DNA of 64,000 bases, taken from assembly GCA_045592785.1 (NCBI GenBank), contig JAZNVL010000035.1, positions 1-64,000 on the forward strand. The letters are read 5' to 3'. Positions within the stretch are counted from its first letter, which is position 1. Each line of letters opens with the position of its first letter. Under the pieces are notes generated by a model that worked only from the letters and a program-made list of their open reading frames with translations, made no database searches and had not been told where the DNA came from. This DNA is from RGIG8244 sp045592785 (GTDB lineage Bacteria > Verrucomicrobiota > Lentisphaeria > Victivallales > UBA1829). Both the position numbers and the translations under genes were made by a program. This document shows, piece by piece, positions 1-10,300 of this stretch.

Positions 1-232
1 TTATAAGATTTTACAATCCTTTTGTAATAGTAAACGCACAAAAAGAAGCCATTATGATCCATGAAAAAACCTTTGTAAGACTAAACGCACTTTGTCTCTC
101 TTCAAAATTCACAAAAGTGCATTTAATTTTGCAATTCACCATTTTTTGTAAAAAACATCTTATTCTTTTCAACTTTTACCTTAAAACACAAAAAAGCGGC
201 AAGATTTCTCCCACCGCCAAACGGATACCCCA

Positions 233-493
233 TTATTCTATATCAAACATCTTTTTCTGCTCTTCCCATAATATGGGCAGTGACTGTTTGAGTTTTTCTG
301 TGCTGATGCTCTTATTGATCTTTCCGGCAAGAACTGCGTGGATGATCTCCGGAGCAAGCAGCGTAAACCGGATAATCCGTGACACATACGCATCATCTCG
401 AACCTCTGACCTTTGTATCCCTTTTGGGAAAAAGTCGTTGGTGCAACTATTTTTTGGGCATTTTGCGTTTGTTTCGGAGAAAAAGTCCTTTTA
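233..493 (-). pseudogene. C-terminal remnant of a site-specific recombinase
   Basis: The minus strand is open in one frame from about 493 to a TAA at 233-235 but has no start codon. From about 412 it reads DDAYVSRIIRFTLLAPEII, then VLAGKI, and ends with LPILWEEQKKM and FDIE. This resembles the tail of serine-recombinase (resolvase) family proteins, where a helix-turn-helix segment (VSRIIRLTLLAPDI) is followed by AILxG and a WxEQ end. The catalytic domain is absent and upstream sequence in this frame (Cys- and Lys-rich) is not recombinase-like. I read it as a decayed fragment of a mobile element or phage gene. Identification rests on motif memory, so it is moderate. Confidence 0.45.
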
Positions 494-829
494 ATTGAGC
501 AGAAAATTTTTCTCCTAACAGCAACAGAGACATTTTCGCTATTTAACGAAGCGATAACCATTTTATATTAACTTGCAACCATTTGAGCTTGGGAGAATTT
601 TCCAATTTAAGCAAAAATGGTCGACCATTTTTTGCCTCCGGCATAAAACATGAATCCTTGTGCGAAAATGGAATACACCCCCCGCGAATGATTTTCCCGG
701 GAATACCGGGAATACTGCGAGTGCCGGATGGGGAATGTTTTGCGGATCATAAGATTTTCACTTGTATTTTTCCGATGGAAGAGTATATTATCAGAAGTTC
801 TTCAATCTGCATAAAGGAAGCATGATATC
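494..829. other. Intergenic region, no supported gene
   Basis: About 335 bases. A short plus-strand reading frame at 583-825 lacks a ribosome binding site and any recognisable motif, so I do not call it. The only signal I support is the promoter for the GH42 gene near the right end. Confidence 0.5.
762..789 (+). promoter_or_regulatory. Promoter of the GH42 gene
   Basis: TTGTAT at 762-767 and TATATT at 784-789 with a 16-base spacer. Start of transcription would fall near 796, giving a leader of about 35 bases that contains AAAGGAAG before the ATG at 830. Confidence 0.5.
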
Positions 830-2896
830 ATGAATGATTTTACATTAGGTACGATGTATTGGCTTGATCCTCTGCGCACAGCTTCGGACATGGAAGAGGA
901 TTGCCGGAAAATCCGGGAAGACGGTTACGATCTGGTTCGCATCATTGCGTGGTGGGAAATCGTGGAACAAGTTGAGGGACAATATGAGCTTGCATACATC
1001 GACCGTTTTTTCCGCGCCGCTGAAAAATATAAGTTACGGGTCATGTTCACCATCGGCTTTTATCCACCGTACTGGCTTACCTGCAAACTGGATGAACTGG
1101 GCAAAAATGATCCCGGACGCTATCCATCTCTGCAGAGACCGGAAGTGTATGAGCCTCTTTCCCGCTTGATCGAAGTCATGGTGAAACGTTATGGTTCCTC
1201 TCCGATGCTCGACTGCTGGAACGTCTGGAATGAACCGACGTTGAACGATACCAAGCATTCTATGATGATGCAGAAATTTGCCGGTTGGTTGAAGAAAAAG
1301 TACCCGACATACAAACTTCTGCAGAAAAACTGGCAGGGAGAATATCCCGTATTGAGTCTTTTGATCCCCAATTCATGGGAGGAATTGACACCGGACTGGC
1401 TCACCCGGGCATTCCGTTTGGGCAGCCGCGGGCGGACCTCCGCGATTGAATATGATTATCTGGAATTCTGTCCCGAAGAATTAAGCGATGAAGTGCAATG
1501 GCTGTGCAATGAGATCCGCAAACATGATCCGGTCCATCCGACACATACCAATTTACATTCCGTGAATGGAAACCCTGCAGGCGTCGGACGGGATTTCTAC
1601 CGTACTGCAAAAATTCCCGATACGATCAGCTGTTCCATTCATCAAAGCAATGATTATTTCGGCAATCCCGCGATCCGGTTCCGGCAGACATTCTATAATT
1701 GCGCGATCGCGCGTACCTGGTCATGGAGAAAAGATGACTGCAGCATGGTCGGCGAACTTCAGTCCGGCACGACGAATGTTCATTTCCACCAATACACACC
1801 GACACCGGAAACGATCTTCTACGAACTCTGGGCAGCTTACGCAGAAGGACTTGCCGGACTCATACACTGGCAATGGGCAGCATGGCGCGCCGGGACATTC
1901 GAACTGGGTGAATTCGGCTTGCGCAGTGCATCCGGTCACGAAGAAACAAAACGTTCCCGGGCAGTAAAACGTTTCGCCGGGATCTTCCACAAAAATCGCA
2001 ATACATTGCTGGATGTCCGGCGGGATCGTGCACAGATCGCCATTCTTGATTCGTTCAGTAACGGGATCTACCGGTGTATCCAATGGAAAGACCGTTCCAA
2101 TGTTCCCGATTTCGGGGATGATTATCAGAACGCGATTCTCGGCTGTTTCCGGGCTTTGAATGAAGCAAATCTACCGGTCGAATTCCTGTCGGAAGAAGAA
2201 GTGATATCCGGTAAACTTGCCGATTACAAGGTCCTCTACATGCCGCAGACCGCACTTTGCAAGCCCGACGTTGCAAAAATGATCCGGCAATTCATCGCAG
2301 CCGGCGGTGCAGTTTGGGCTGATGGACGTTTTGCCTGGCTTGATGAGCACATGTATCTGCGGAAAGCCATTCCCGGACACGGACTGGATCTGCTTTTCGG
2401 CTGCAGAGAAATCGATCATACCGCGGAACCGGAAGCGATTTCCGCTCAAACCGTAAATGGTACGACCCTGACCGGACGCATGGTCCGTCAGGATTTTGCA
2501 CTGTATGAAAACGGACAATCTTATGCGCATTATGCAGATGGTGCGATTGCGGCGGTGGAAACGATTTCCGGCAATGGCGGCCGCACCCGTCTCTGGGGTT
2601 TGGAACTGGCACGCAGGATCTTCAGCGTATCTGATCCTGCCATCGAACAGGAAATTGCCGGATTTGCTCTGACTTGCGGCATAAAACCCTCGATCGTTCT
2701 GCCGGAGGGCATATCCGGTCGCGTTCTTCACGGGGAGAATAGAACCGTTGCAGTGGTACGCAACTTTACAGAGTCTCCCATTTCCTGGGAGATCCCGGAA
2801 CAGAGCAGGACACTCTGTTCGGAGCCGCTCTCCGGGAATGTGTTGACACTTTCTCCCGGTGCCACGGAAGTCTTGCTCATCGAACCGGAAAAATAA
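830..2896 (+). CDS. Beta-galactosidase, glycoside hydrolase family 42
   Basis: A 688-residue retaining glycosidase expected to remove terminal beta-galactose from oligosaccharides. Residues 1-390 form the TIM barrel: the acid/base is Glu135 in WNVWNEP and the likely nucleophile is Glu309 in VGELQSG. A trimerisation-type domain follows (about 400-600, with VLYMPQTAL and GGAVWADG) and then a short beta C-terminal domain. Length fits family 42 (650-700). There is no signal peptide, so it acts in the cytoplasm on imported sugars. The ATG at 830 is preceded by AAAGGAAG. It stands alone with its own promoter; exact substrate (galactoside or another hexopyranoside) cannot be told from sequence. Confidence 0.88.
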   Translation: MNDFTLGTMYWLDPLRTASDMEEDCRKIREDGYDLVRIIAWWEIVEQVEGQYELAYIDRFFRAAEKYKLRVMFTIGFYPPYWLTCKLDELGKNDPGRYPSLQRPEVYEPLSRLIEVMVKRYGSSPMLDCWNVWNEPTLNDTKHSMMMQKFAGWLKKKYPTYKLLQKNWQGEYPVLSLLIPNSWEELTPDWLTRAFRLGSRGRTSAIEYDYLEFCPEELSDEVQWLCNEIRKHDPVHPTHTNLHSVNGNPAGVGRDFYRTAKIPDTISCSIHQSNDYFGNPAIRFRQTFYNCAIARTWSWRKDDCSMVGELQSGTTNVHFHQYTPTPETIFYELWAAYAEGLAGLIHWQWAAWRAGTFELGEFGLRSASGHEETKRSRAVKRFAGIFHKNRNTLLDVRRDRAQIAILDSFSNGIYRCIQWKDRSNVPDFGDDYQNAILGCFRALNEANLPVEFLSEEEVISGKLADYKVLYMPQTALCKPDVAKMIRQFIAAGGAVWADGRFAWLDEHMYLRKAIPGHGLDLLFGCREIDHTAEPEAISAQTVNGTTLTGRMVRQDFALYENGQSYAHYADGAIAAVETISGNGGRTRLWGLELARRIFSVSDPAIEQEIAGFALTCGIKPSIVLPEGISGRVLHGENRTVAVVRNFTESPISWEIPEQSRTLCSEPLSGNVLTLSPGATEVLLIEPEK

Positions 2897-3156
2897 GTCA
2901 CCCCAACACAGTATTTTTGCTTTTGATCATTTCATTAACAGTTGTTTATGCAAGGTGATGCAATTGCTTTATGCCGATGTCGCAATTTTTGCAACCGGAG
3001 CTGTTATAAAGCAGTCAAAGAATTGCTTAAATTGCGCATCGATGGGATGAAAGAATGTGGCGTATTGACAGCAGAACTTTTTCGCAAAAATTCGACAAAA
3101 AGAGAAAAGTTTGAGAAGAGACATTAAATAAGCCATACAAACGTCACACTGAATAT
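2897..3156. other. Intergenic region between GH42 and its distal terminator
   Basis: About 260 bases, A+T-rich with repeated AATTGC words. Short frames at 2859-3050 and 2942-3127 show no ribosome binding site or family motif. It may be a long 3' untranslated region of the GH42 transcript or hold a small RNA ending at the terminator at 3157. Confidence 0.35.
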
Positions 3157-3181
3157 GGGGAAGGAAGCGTTCCCCTTTTTA
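3157..3181 (+). terminator. Rho-independent terminator
   Basis: GGGGAA (3157-3162), a 7-base loop, TTCCCC (3170-3175) and a T run. It lies 260 bases after the GH42 stop and just before the next promoter. Confidence 0.65.
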
Positions 3182-3216
3182 CACACCAAAAAGAACGTTT
3201 TTTTTCCTCAATCCAC

Positions 3217-3244
3217 TTGACTTTTTTTGGCAAAATGATATATT
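3217..3244 (+). promoter_or_regulatory. Promoter of the DUF2157 gene
   Basis: TTGACT at 3217-3222 and TATATT at 3239-3244, 16 bases apart. The first start codon in this frame (3217) lies inside the -35 box, which supports the downstream start at 3292. Confidence 0.7.
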
Positions 3245-3291
3245 GTTCCGCAAACGGTAAAACACAAAACACCATAACTGGAGGTATTCCG

Positions 3292-4569
3292 ATGGCGGAA
3301 AAGTATCATGCCATACAATGGTTCCTGCGGGAATTGCCGACGCTCAAAGAAAAAGGGCTGGTGGATGATCTCACGGAACAGAATTTGCGGGAACATTATA
3401 CCGCACGGCTCTCCAACCGGAAGGGATTGCAGAGTTACTTTATCCTCATGATGGGGATCATCGGTGCCATGATGCTTGCAGGCGGCGCGATCCTCGCCAT
3501 TGCGTACAACTGGGATATGTATTCCAAACTCACCCGGATCTCGATCTCCGCGATCCCACTCGCCGCCGGGTTCGCATGGGGCTTGACCGCACTCATCCGG
3601 AACAGCAGACGGAGTCAGCAGGAAGGTGCGGCACTTCTCACCGCCGCCGGGATCATCACGCTGCTGGCGATGACCTCCCAGATCTATCATCTGGGCGGTG
3701 ATTTCAATGATTTCATGGTGATCGTTCTTGCGCTCACCCTGCCCCTGATCTACGTCTTCAACGCCATCGGGCTTTCCACTCTTTATACCTTCTGTCTCTT
3801 TTTCACCATCGACAACGATTACAGTATGCTCTGCGGGGTGTCCGGCATCCTCGGGATCCTGCCATTTTTCGTCTATCATCTGCGGAAAGACACGGCGTAT
3901 TGCACCTGGATCCGCTATCTGTTCTGTGTGCTTGCGCTTTTCGGAATGATCTCCTGCACCGCAGGGGAAGGAAACCCCGTTTTCACCTGCTTTGCCGTCG
4001 GCACTCTGGGCGTGATGGCGGGCAGCGGCACGGAACTCAAACTGCGTCAGAATCCGTGGCTGCCCCTGGGTTTCCTTTTCCTGACGGGCTTGTTCTGTGC
4101 CTTGTCAATCGCCGGGGATCATATTTATGCGGGACGGGAATTCGAGTCAGCGGAACCGATTTTCAACTATTGGATCTTCACGGGACTCGTTCTTGCGGGG
4201 ATCGTATACCGTGCGATCCGGCATCGTCCGGAAACGGAACACATCATGCTTCTGGTGGGACTGGGACTTCTTCTGCCGGGCTTTTTTCCGCAGAGTGAAT
4301 GGTTGTCCCCCGGGGTGAAGATCGTGAGTTTTCTCTATGCGGTCGCATGGGGGATCGTGTTGCTGTGCAAAGGATTCAAACAGAAGGAAGCCATTGTTTT
4401 CAATGGAGGGATCCTGATGATCGCCAGCCAGTTTGTTGTCCGTTTTTTTAATGATGACATCGGCACATTGTACCGTGCGGGAGCATTTATTATTGTGGGT
4501 TTGTGTTTCATCATCGCCAATGTGATCTTTGCCCGTAAAATGAAACAGGAAGAAGGAGGTGCCGCATGA
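3292..4569 (+). CDS. DUF2157 multi-pass membrane protein
   Basis: A 425-residue protein with a soluble N-terminal segment of about 65 residues (FLRELPTLKEKGLVDDLTEQ) followed by roughly eleven hydrophobic membrane segments. The N-terminal helix-rich segment and overall build match DUF2157, a family without a proven function that is very often paired with a GDYXXLXY protein, as here. The start is set by GGAGG at 3281-3285 before ATG 3292. Its stop overlaps the next ATG (ATGA), showing translational coupling. Confidence 0.8.
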   Translation: MAEKYHAIQWFLRELPTLKEKGLVDDLTEQNLREHYTARLSNRKGLQSYFILMMGIIGAMMLAGGAILAIAYNWDMYSKLTRISISAIPLAAGFAWGLTALIRNSRRSQQEGAALLTAAGIITLLAMTSQIYHLGGDFNDFMVIVLALTLPLIYVFNAIGLSTLYTFCLFFTIDNDYSMLCGVSGILGILPFFVYHLRKDTAYCTWIRYLFCVLALFGMISCTAGEGNPVFTCFAVGTLGVMAGSGTELKLRQNPWLPLGFLFLTGLFCALSIAGDHIYAGREFESAEPIFNYWIFTGLVLAGIVYRAIRHRPETEHIMLLVGLGLLLPGFFPQSEWLSPGVKIVSFLYAVAWGIVLLCKGFKQKEAIVFNGGILMIASQFVVRFFNDDIGTLYRAGAFIIVGLCFIIANVIFARKMKQEEGGAA

Positions 4570-5126
4570 ACCGCATAAAAACGATCCGGATCGTCTGCTT
4601 TTGTCTGTGTATCGCAGCGGCATTATACTTCCCGTTACGGAAAGTGATCCAATACGAAATGGAAACGCCGGTCTACTTTGATTTCAAAGTAACCGGATAC
4701 GATCCTTATGATCCGGCGCGGGGACGTTATATCGCGCTGACCGTACACCCGGAGACTGTAAAACATCCGCTGTCGGATCGTTACGGAACGATGTACGCGG
4801 TTCTCGGGCGCGACGAAAAAGGGCTTGCAAAAATCATTGATCTTCAGGAGGAAGCAAAAACGCAGCCATGTCTCAAAGTGGAACTGCGTCCGCAATACAA
4901 ATCGGATTGCCGCGTAGTGTATCCGTTCCGACGTTTTTACATCAATGAGGATCTGGCGCCGGCAGCGGACCGGATCTTCAATGAGGCATTACAGCAGAAC
5001 AAGTTATGCACATTACATGTCCAAGTCTATTCGGATGGATCCAGTGCGGTGGAGGATCTGCTTGTCGAAGGGGTGAGTCTCCGTCATCTTGCATCGGAAG
5101 ATCCGGCATCAAAATCACTCCGTTGA
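4566..5126 (+). CDS. GDYXXLXY family membrane-anchored protein
   Basis: A 186-residue protein with one N-terminal hydrophobic segment (about 7-24) and an extracytoplasmic domain. The family signature occurs as ARGRYIALTV, a variant of GDYxxLxY. It is coupled to the DUF2157 gene by a 4-base overlap. The two families are commonly encoded side by side and probably form one envelope complex; the function is unknown. AGGAAGAAGGAGGT just upstream gives a strong ribosome binding site. Confidence 0.75.
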   Translation: MNRIKTIRIVCFCLCIAAALYFPLRKVIQYEMETPVYFDFKVTGYDPYDPARGRYIALTVHPETVKHPLSDRYGTMYAVLGRDEKGLAKIIDLQEEAKTQPCLKVELRPQYKSDCRVVYPFRRFYINEDLAPAADRIFNEALQQNKLCTLHVQVYSDGSSAVEDLLVEGVSLRHLASEDPASKSLR

Positions 5127-5221
5127 CCGTTCACAACATGCAGCGGCGTGGTAATTCTGCGATTACTTGCGTAAAATGTAAAAAAAACTGCATTTTTCTA
5201 TAAAGAATAGAGAAAAATCGC

Positions 5222-5249
5222 TTGCATTTTATCAAAGTGGGAGTAAATT
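5222..5249 (+). promoter_or_regulatory. Promoter of the lpxA operon
   Basis: TTGCAT (5222-5227), 16 bases, TAAATT (5244-5249). The -35 region TTGCATTTTAT is nearly the same as that of nudC. Confidence 0.5.
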
Positions 5250-5307
5250 GCAGGTATGAATGGGTATTTTCCCGGCAAACGAGAACATTAACCGGAGGAA
5301 CGGAACA

Positions 5308-6141
5308 ATGATACATCCGACAGCAGTCGTGTCGCCGAAAGCAGAAATCGGCAAGAATGTGGAAATCGGCCCCTACGCCGTGATCGAAGATGATGTGAAG
5401 ATCGGGGATGATTGTCATATTGATGCACATGTAAAGATCTGTCAGTATACCACGGTGGGCGCAAGATGCCGGATTTATTTCGGTGCACTTGTGGGTGCAG
5501 AACCCCAGGACCACAGATTCTACAAAGGGCTTTGTTCCTACTGCGAAATCGGGTCCGATACCGTGATCCGCGAATATGTCACGATCCATCGTCCCCCGTT
5601 TGAATTTTTGAAGACCGTGGTGGGCAATCATGTGCTGCTCATGGCGTTTGTGCATGTGGCGCATGACGTGATCATTGCAGACCATGTGACGATCGCGAAC
5701 CATACGGCGATCACTGGACACGTTCAGATCGGGGAAGGTGCAGTATTGAGCGGTTACAGCAAGATCCATCAGTTCTGCCGTATCGGTTCATTGTGCATGA
5801 TCGGTGCAGGTTGTATGATCTCCCAGGACGTCCCGCCCTTCTGTATGTTGCGTGAGACCAATGTGGTCACCGGTCCCAACACCATCGGACTGCGTCGCGC
5901 CGGGTTCTCCAATGAGAAACGTCTGGCAGTCCGCCGTGCGATCAAGACCTTCTTCTTTGAAGGATTGAATACGAAAAACGCTCTGGATCAGATTGAACGG
6001 AGCGGAGAGTTGGAACCGGAAATCCGGCATTTTGTAAACTTTATCAAAGAGTCGAAACGCGGTATCATGCCGGGTAACCCGAAATACGCCGGGCTTTCCG
6101 ATGAACAGCGTGACGAACTGGAACGTGCCTCCCAGGCATAA
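5308..6141 (+). CDS. lpxA: Acyl-ACP--UDP-N-acetylglucosamine O-acyltransferase
   Basis: A 277-residue enzyme for the first step of lipid A synthesis: transfer of a 3-hydroxyacyl chain from acyl carrier protein to UDP-GlcNAc in the cytoplasm. Hexapeptide repeats (I-G-x-x-x-x) fill residues 1-190 and form the left-handed beta helix. The catalytic His is His119 in HVAHD, matching the conserved HIAHD of LpxA, and a helical C-terminal domain with the family's NTIGLRRAGF follows. ACCGGAGGAACGG precedes ATG 5308, so the frame's earlier ATG at 5260 is rejected. Presence of lpxA indicates a diderm with lipopolysaccharide. The usual neighbours lpxB, lpxD and fabZ are not here. Confidence 0.93.
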   Translation: MIHPTAVVSPKAEIGKNVEIGPYAVIEDDVKIGDDCHIDAHVKICQYTTVGARCRIYFGALVGAEPQDHRFYKGLCSYCEIGSDTVIREYVTIHRPPFEFLKTVVGNHVLLMAFVHVAHDVIIADHVTIANHTAITGHVQIGEGAVLSGYSKIHQFCRIGSLCMIGAGCMISQDVPPFCMLRETNVVTGPNTIGLRRAGFSNEKRLAVRRAIKTFFFEGLNTKNALDQIERSGELEPEIRHFVNFIKESKRGIMPGNPKYAGLSDEQRDELERASQA

Positions 6142-6165
6142 ACAGGCACACAAGAGGTTTTCATC

Positions 6166-6378
6166 ATGGGCTTTGTAAAGAAGATCGAACCTAACGACAA
6201 ACTTCAAAAACGGATCCAGATGTGTCGCGATGCGGAAATGAGCATCCAACGTAATTTCGCAGCCGGCACGGTGGAGGTTTTAATGGATTCGGATGTTGTC
6301 TTGCGTGCAAAGCGGGAGACTGCCACCACATGGCTGGTAGAATACAATGATGAGTTCTGGAATGAAGTGCAGCGGTAA
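6166..6378 (+). CDS. Small hypothetical protein
   Basis: A 70-residue soluble, charged protein with a start preceded by AAGAGG. I recognise no family. Residues 1-30 look helical (KLQKRIQMCRDAEMSIQRNF) and the rest may be beta strands. It lies 24 bases after lpxA and 36 before a membrane protein, in the same direction, so it is probably co-transcribed. Confidence 0.6.
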   Translation: MGFVKKIEPNDKLQKRIQMCRDAEMSIQRNFAAGTVEVLMDSDVVLRAKRETATTWLVEYNDEFWNEVQR

Positions 6379-6414
6379 CCGCTGTCTGCACAGAGTCAAG
6401 GAGATCGGAAAGCA

Positions 6415-6735
6415 ATGTATCAAAGCAAACGGGCAAGGCTCGGTTCAGCAACAACAAAATCACCATACGAACAACTGAAACAATGGATCGGTGAGAACCT
6501 GATCGGGATATTTTTTATCGTGGTCATGTGTTTCCTCTGGTGCGGTTTGCTGTTGCTGTTCAGTCAGCTGACTGTATTCTTCGGCGGCAGATACTTCCTG
6601 AAATTCTGGGATGAAGAAGAAGGCGGGATCAACGCGTTCTACATCTACTCGCGTCCCTGGATGGAATTGATTCGCATCTGCGGATTCGTGTTTATTGTCG
6701 TTTACATGTTCCGCCGTCTGCGGAAGAAACGGTGA
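6415..6735 (+). CDS. Small membrane protein, two predicted helices
   Basis: A 106-residue protein with a basic N-terminus, one hydrophobic helix at about 29-53 (IGIFFIVVMCFLWCGLLLLF) and a second at about 87-101 before a basic tail (RRLRKKR). Both ends are probably cytoplasmic, leaving an acidic loop (DEEEGG) outside. No known family. GGAGAT precedes the ATG. Three bases separate it from the lipoprotein gene, so the two are likely made together. Confidence 0.6.
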   Translation: MYQSKRARLGSATTKSPYEQLKQWIGENLIGIFFIVVMCFLWCGLLLLFSQLTVFFGGRYFLKFWDEEEGGINAFYIYSRPWMELIRICGFVFIVVYMFRRLRKKR

Positions 6736-6738
6736 CGC

Positions 6739-7299
6739 ATGAAATACTCTTGGTATTCCCTTTTTATCCTGCCCCTGCTCGTTCTTCTGACATCCTGTTC
6801 GGAAGAAGTGCGCTATGCACACACATTGCAGGAAGCAAAATTCACAAAGAAGATCAATGCCTCTCTGGTTCTGAAACGGGGAAAGAAGCGTTTGGATTAT
6901 GTTTCCGGGAAACCGGGTCAGACCATGCTTTTCCTGTTGCAGAATACCGGTTTGCAGCAGGCAAAAATCGATGAATGGTTCATGAATGAAGCGGAGAACA
7001 TCCGCTTGTATTACGCCCGGTGCGAAAAAGGAAAATCCGCTGCTCTCAAAAAATCGGATTTCATCCTGGCGTGGCCCGATGAAACGGCACAGAAAAAAGC
7101 GCCCGGACGCCGTTCGCCCATGTGTTTGAATCCCAATAATTCCGTTCTGATCGAAGCCCCCATGGATTTTCTCAAGAAATTTGAAATGACCAAACCGGTG
7201 GAAACGGTGGCGATCCGTGCAGAACTGAATCTCAACACCGTCTCTGCTGAAACCGCTGTCTTCGAAGTCGATATCCGCCCCATTGTGATCCAGTATTAA
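6739..7299 (+). CDS. Lipoprotein of unknown function
   Basis: A 186-residue protein with a lipoprotein signal peptide: MKYSW, a hydrophobic core and the lipobox LTSC, giving lipidated Cys20. The mature part is mixed alpha/beta and contains a phrase (YVSGKPGQTMLFLLQNTGLQ) suggesting an immunoglobulin-like strand pattern, but I cannot name a family. It follows the small membrane gene by 3 bases and precedes the debranching enzyme by 19. Confidence 0.65.
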   Translation: MKYSWYSLFILPLLVLLTSCSEEVRYAHTLQEAKFTKKINASLVLKRGKKRLDYVSGKPGQTMLFLLQNTGLQQAKIDEWFMNEAENIRLYYARCEKGKSAALKKSDFILAWPDETAQKKAPGRRSPMCLNPNNSVLIEAPMDFLKKFEMTKPVETVAIRAELNLNTVSAETAVFEVDIRPIVIQY

Positions 7300-7318
7300 G
7301 AAAGGGGGCGCAAGCAGT

Positions 7319-10300
7319 ATGCAGCCAAAGATCAGTCAATATCCGGAAACAGGGAAACACCTTTTGCGTTATTGCGGTGACACTCTGGAGATCCGTATGC
7401 GGTGCGACCGGAAAGTCACGGGAACCGCATTTCTCAGTACGAATATCGGCAACGCTCTCGTGCAACGCAAAGAAGTCGTGAACGAAGTACAATCCCGTTT
7501 GCTTGCCGCCGGACAGGACTGGGCGAACATCCCCATGGAACGGATGGATGATTTCACGTTCCGGATCTGTCTTGCCCTTCATGAGCCGGGCCATTTTGAA
7601 TGTAAAGTCTGTCTCGTCACGGACGAAGATGCGGACCCGTTGTGGGCACCCGGCGATAATCTGCATGTGAATGTGATCGCAGCGTCTTATTGCTGCGCCA
7701 ACAGTATTTATTGCGCGTTTCCCCGTCAGTTCGGACGGAACCGGAATGAAAAGATCTCCGCCTTTCCCGATGGGATCAATGCGGAGACCCGGCGGATCTT
7801 TGACGGGAACGGTTATGCGCTGATCCCGCCCTCCGGGACATTCCGGGATGTGATCCGGCAACTGGACCATATCATCGGCACACTGAAATGCCGTATCCTT
7901 CATCTCCTTCCGGTGAACCCGACACCCACCGTTTACGGGCGCATGGGACGGTTCGGCAGTCCGTATGCCGCACTGGATTTCACGGCGGTGGATCCGGCAC
8001 TGGCGGAGTTTGACAAGAAAGCAACGCCCCTTGACCAGTTCCAGGAATTGACCGATGCGGTCCATGCAAGACATGCGAAGCTTTTTATTGATATCGCCAT
8101 CAATCATACAGGATGGGCATCCAAATTGCAGGAAACACATCCGGAGTGGTTCGTCCACGAACCGGATGGCGAATTCCATTCCCCGGGTGCCTGGGGTACG
8201 GTATGGGAAGACCTGGTGGAACTGGACAGCGAAAAATACGAGCTGTGGCATTATCTTGCCGATGTCTTCCTCACCTGGTGTCAGCGGGGTGTGGATGGAT
8301 TCCGTTGTGATGCCGGATATATGATCCCGGAAGCGGCATGGCGGTATATTATTGCAAAAGTACGGCTCCATTATCCGGAGACCGTGTTCCTGTTGGAAGG
8401 GCTGGGCGGAGACCCGGCAGTGACGTCCTCTCTGCTGGATACGGGGAACATGGATTGGGCGTATTCGGAACTCTTTCAGAATTACACCCGGGATGCGGTG
8501 GAAGGATATTTGCGTTACGCCTGGCGGCAATCCTCTGCCGATGGGATCATGGTCCATTACGCGGAAACACACGACAATTCCCGTCTTGCCGCAGTCTCGG
8601 AACAATATGCAAAAATGCGGACTGCTCTCTGTGCCCTGACCTCGGTCTCCGGTGCATTCGGATTCGCCAACGGCGTGGAATGGTTCGCAACGGAAAAGAT
8701 CAATGTGCATGAAGACCGTGCATTGAATTGGGGCGCACCGGAAAATCAGGTGCGGGATATCGCCCGTCTCAACGGGATCCTGGCGGTGCATCCGGCGTTT
8801 CATGATGGTGCCCTGCTCCAATTTCTGGATTCCGGTTCCCCTGACGGCATTGTGATCCTGCGGGAAACGCCGGAAGACAATGATCCGGTCCTTATCTGCA
8901 TCAACCTCAACTGCAATGCGAAGACCGTCATCAGCTGGGATCCGGCATATATCACAAAAGATTTTACAGAAGGCTACGATCTGATTTCGGGAAAACGGAC
9001 TGTGCCGGTCATGCTGGAACAACGCCGGAGAAGTCTCACACTTCCGCCCGGTGCTGCGGTTTGTCTCTCCCCGGACAGCCGGTATCTCACGCTCATTTCG
9101 GAATATTTGAGTCAGCCGCATCCCGATGCGGTGCGGATCCAGAAGCAGGAAGCCGCAGCCATGGCAATGGCTCTCCTCTGTAAAGTACGGCGTTCCCATG
9201 TCGTCCCGGGACAACAGGATGTCCGGGATCTGGCGGACCGGATGTTGCAGGACCCGGAACATTTTCTGGATACCGTCCTGCCTGCCGAGATCCCCTGCGT
9301 CACCTGGGAATACCCCGTGGATTCACGGCGGGAAGTCATGCTGCCGCCGGACCATGTACTGCTGGTCACGGCTCCGGAACGGTTCCGTGTCACGGTAACG
9401 GGGCCCGAGGGCGTTGTTGCCCGCAAGGATTCGCTGTGCGATGGGAACGGACGGAGTTTTGCGATCCTGCCGCCGATCCCGGTTCCACGGACACATACAT
9501 CGTACCGCATCACGGTCCGCACGACGGAATCCGGGCGCACCTGCCGTCTTTCCGGCAAACTTCTTCTTCTGGCGGAAGACATGGCACTGACCAGCGTATC
9601 GTATACCCGTCAGGAGATCTACAACCGGAACCGCACCTTCCTTCAGGGGAACGGGCGCGGCGCAGTGATCCATCAGCCGATGGAACTGGGACGTCTTGAC
9701 AGCCGTTATGATGCGATCCTTCTGGCGAACCTGAATGAAGAATACCCGGAAGACCGTCATATCATGTTCCGCCGGATCCGGATCTGGATCAATTACAAAG
9801 CCCGGTTGCAGGAATTGAAACATGACCATATTGCCTCGTTCCATCTGGCGAAAGACGGCGGCGGCATCTGGCATTATCATTGTCCGGTGGGCAACGGGCT
9901 GTTGGCGGATATCTTCCTGAAAATGCAGATCGTGCCGGGCAGAAACGCAGTATTGCTCACCGTGAGTCGCGGCGCTGCCGGCGATCAGCCGCACCGCCTT
10001 TCTGATGATGCCATTCTCCGTGTCCGGATCCGACCCGACATCGAAGACCGGAACTTCCATACGGAAACGAAGGCTTCTGCCGGACCCGAACAGACCTGGC
10101 AGAACATGATCCGTGTCACTGCCAACGGATTCGAATTTGCCCCTGCCCCCAACCGGATATTCCACATGCAAAGTTCACGCGGTCATTTCAAGTCCGATCC
10201 CGAATGGACTTACATGATCCATCAGCAGAACGAAGCGGACCGGGGACTTGATCCCTGTTCCGATGTATACAGTCCCGGGTATTTCCGGTTCTATCTTTCC

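Noticed and set aside
54..494. Plus-strand reading frame at the left edge
   Set aside because: It is antisense to the recombinase remnant and has no ribosome binding site or recognisable motif.
583..825. Possible 80-residue gene before GH42
   Set aside because: No ribosome binding site, no motif, and the GH42 promoter lies inside it.
7232..9262. Long open frame on the minus strand opposite the debranching enzyme
   Set aside because: It is antisense to a clear enzyme, is rich in Cys, His and Arg without family motifs, and has no ribosome binding site.
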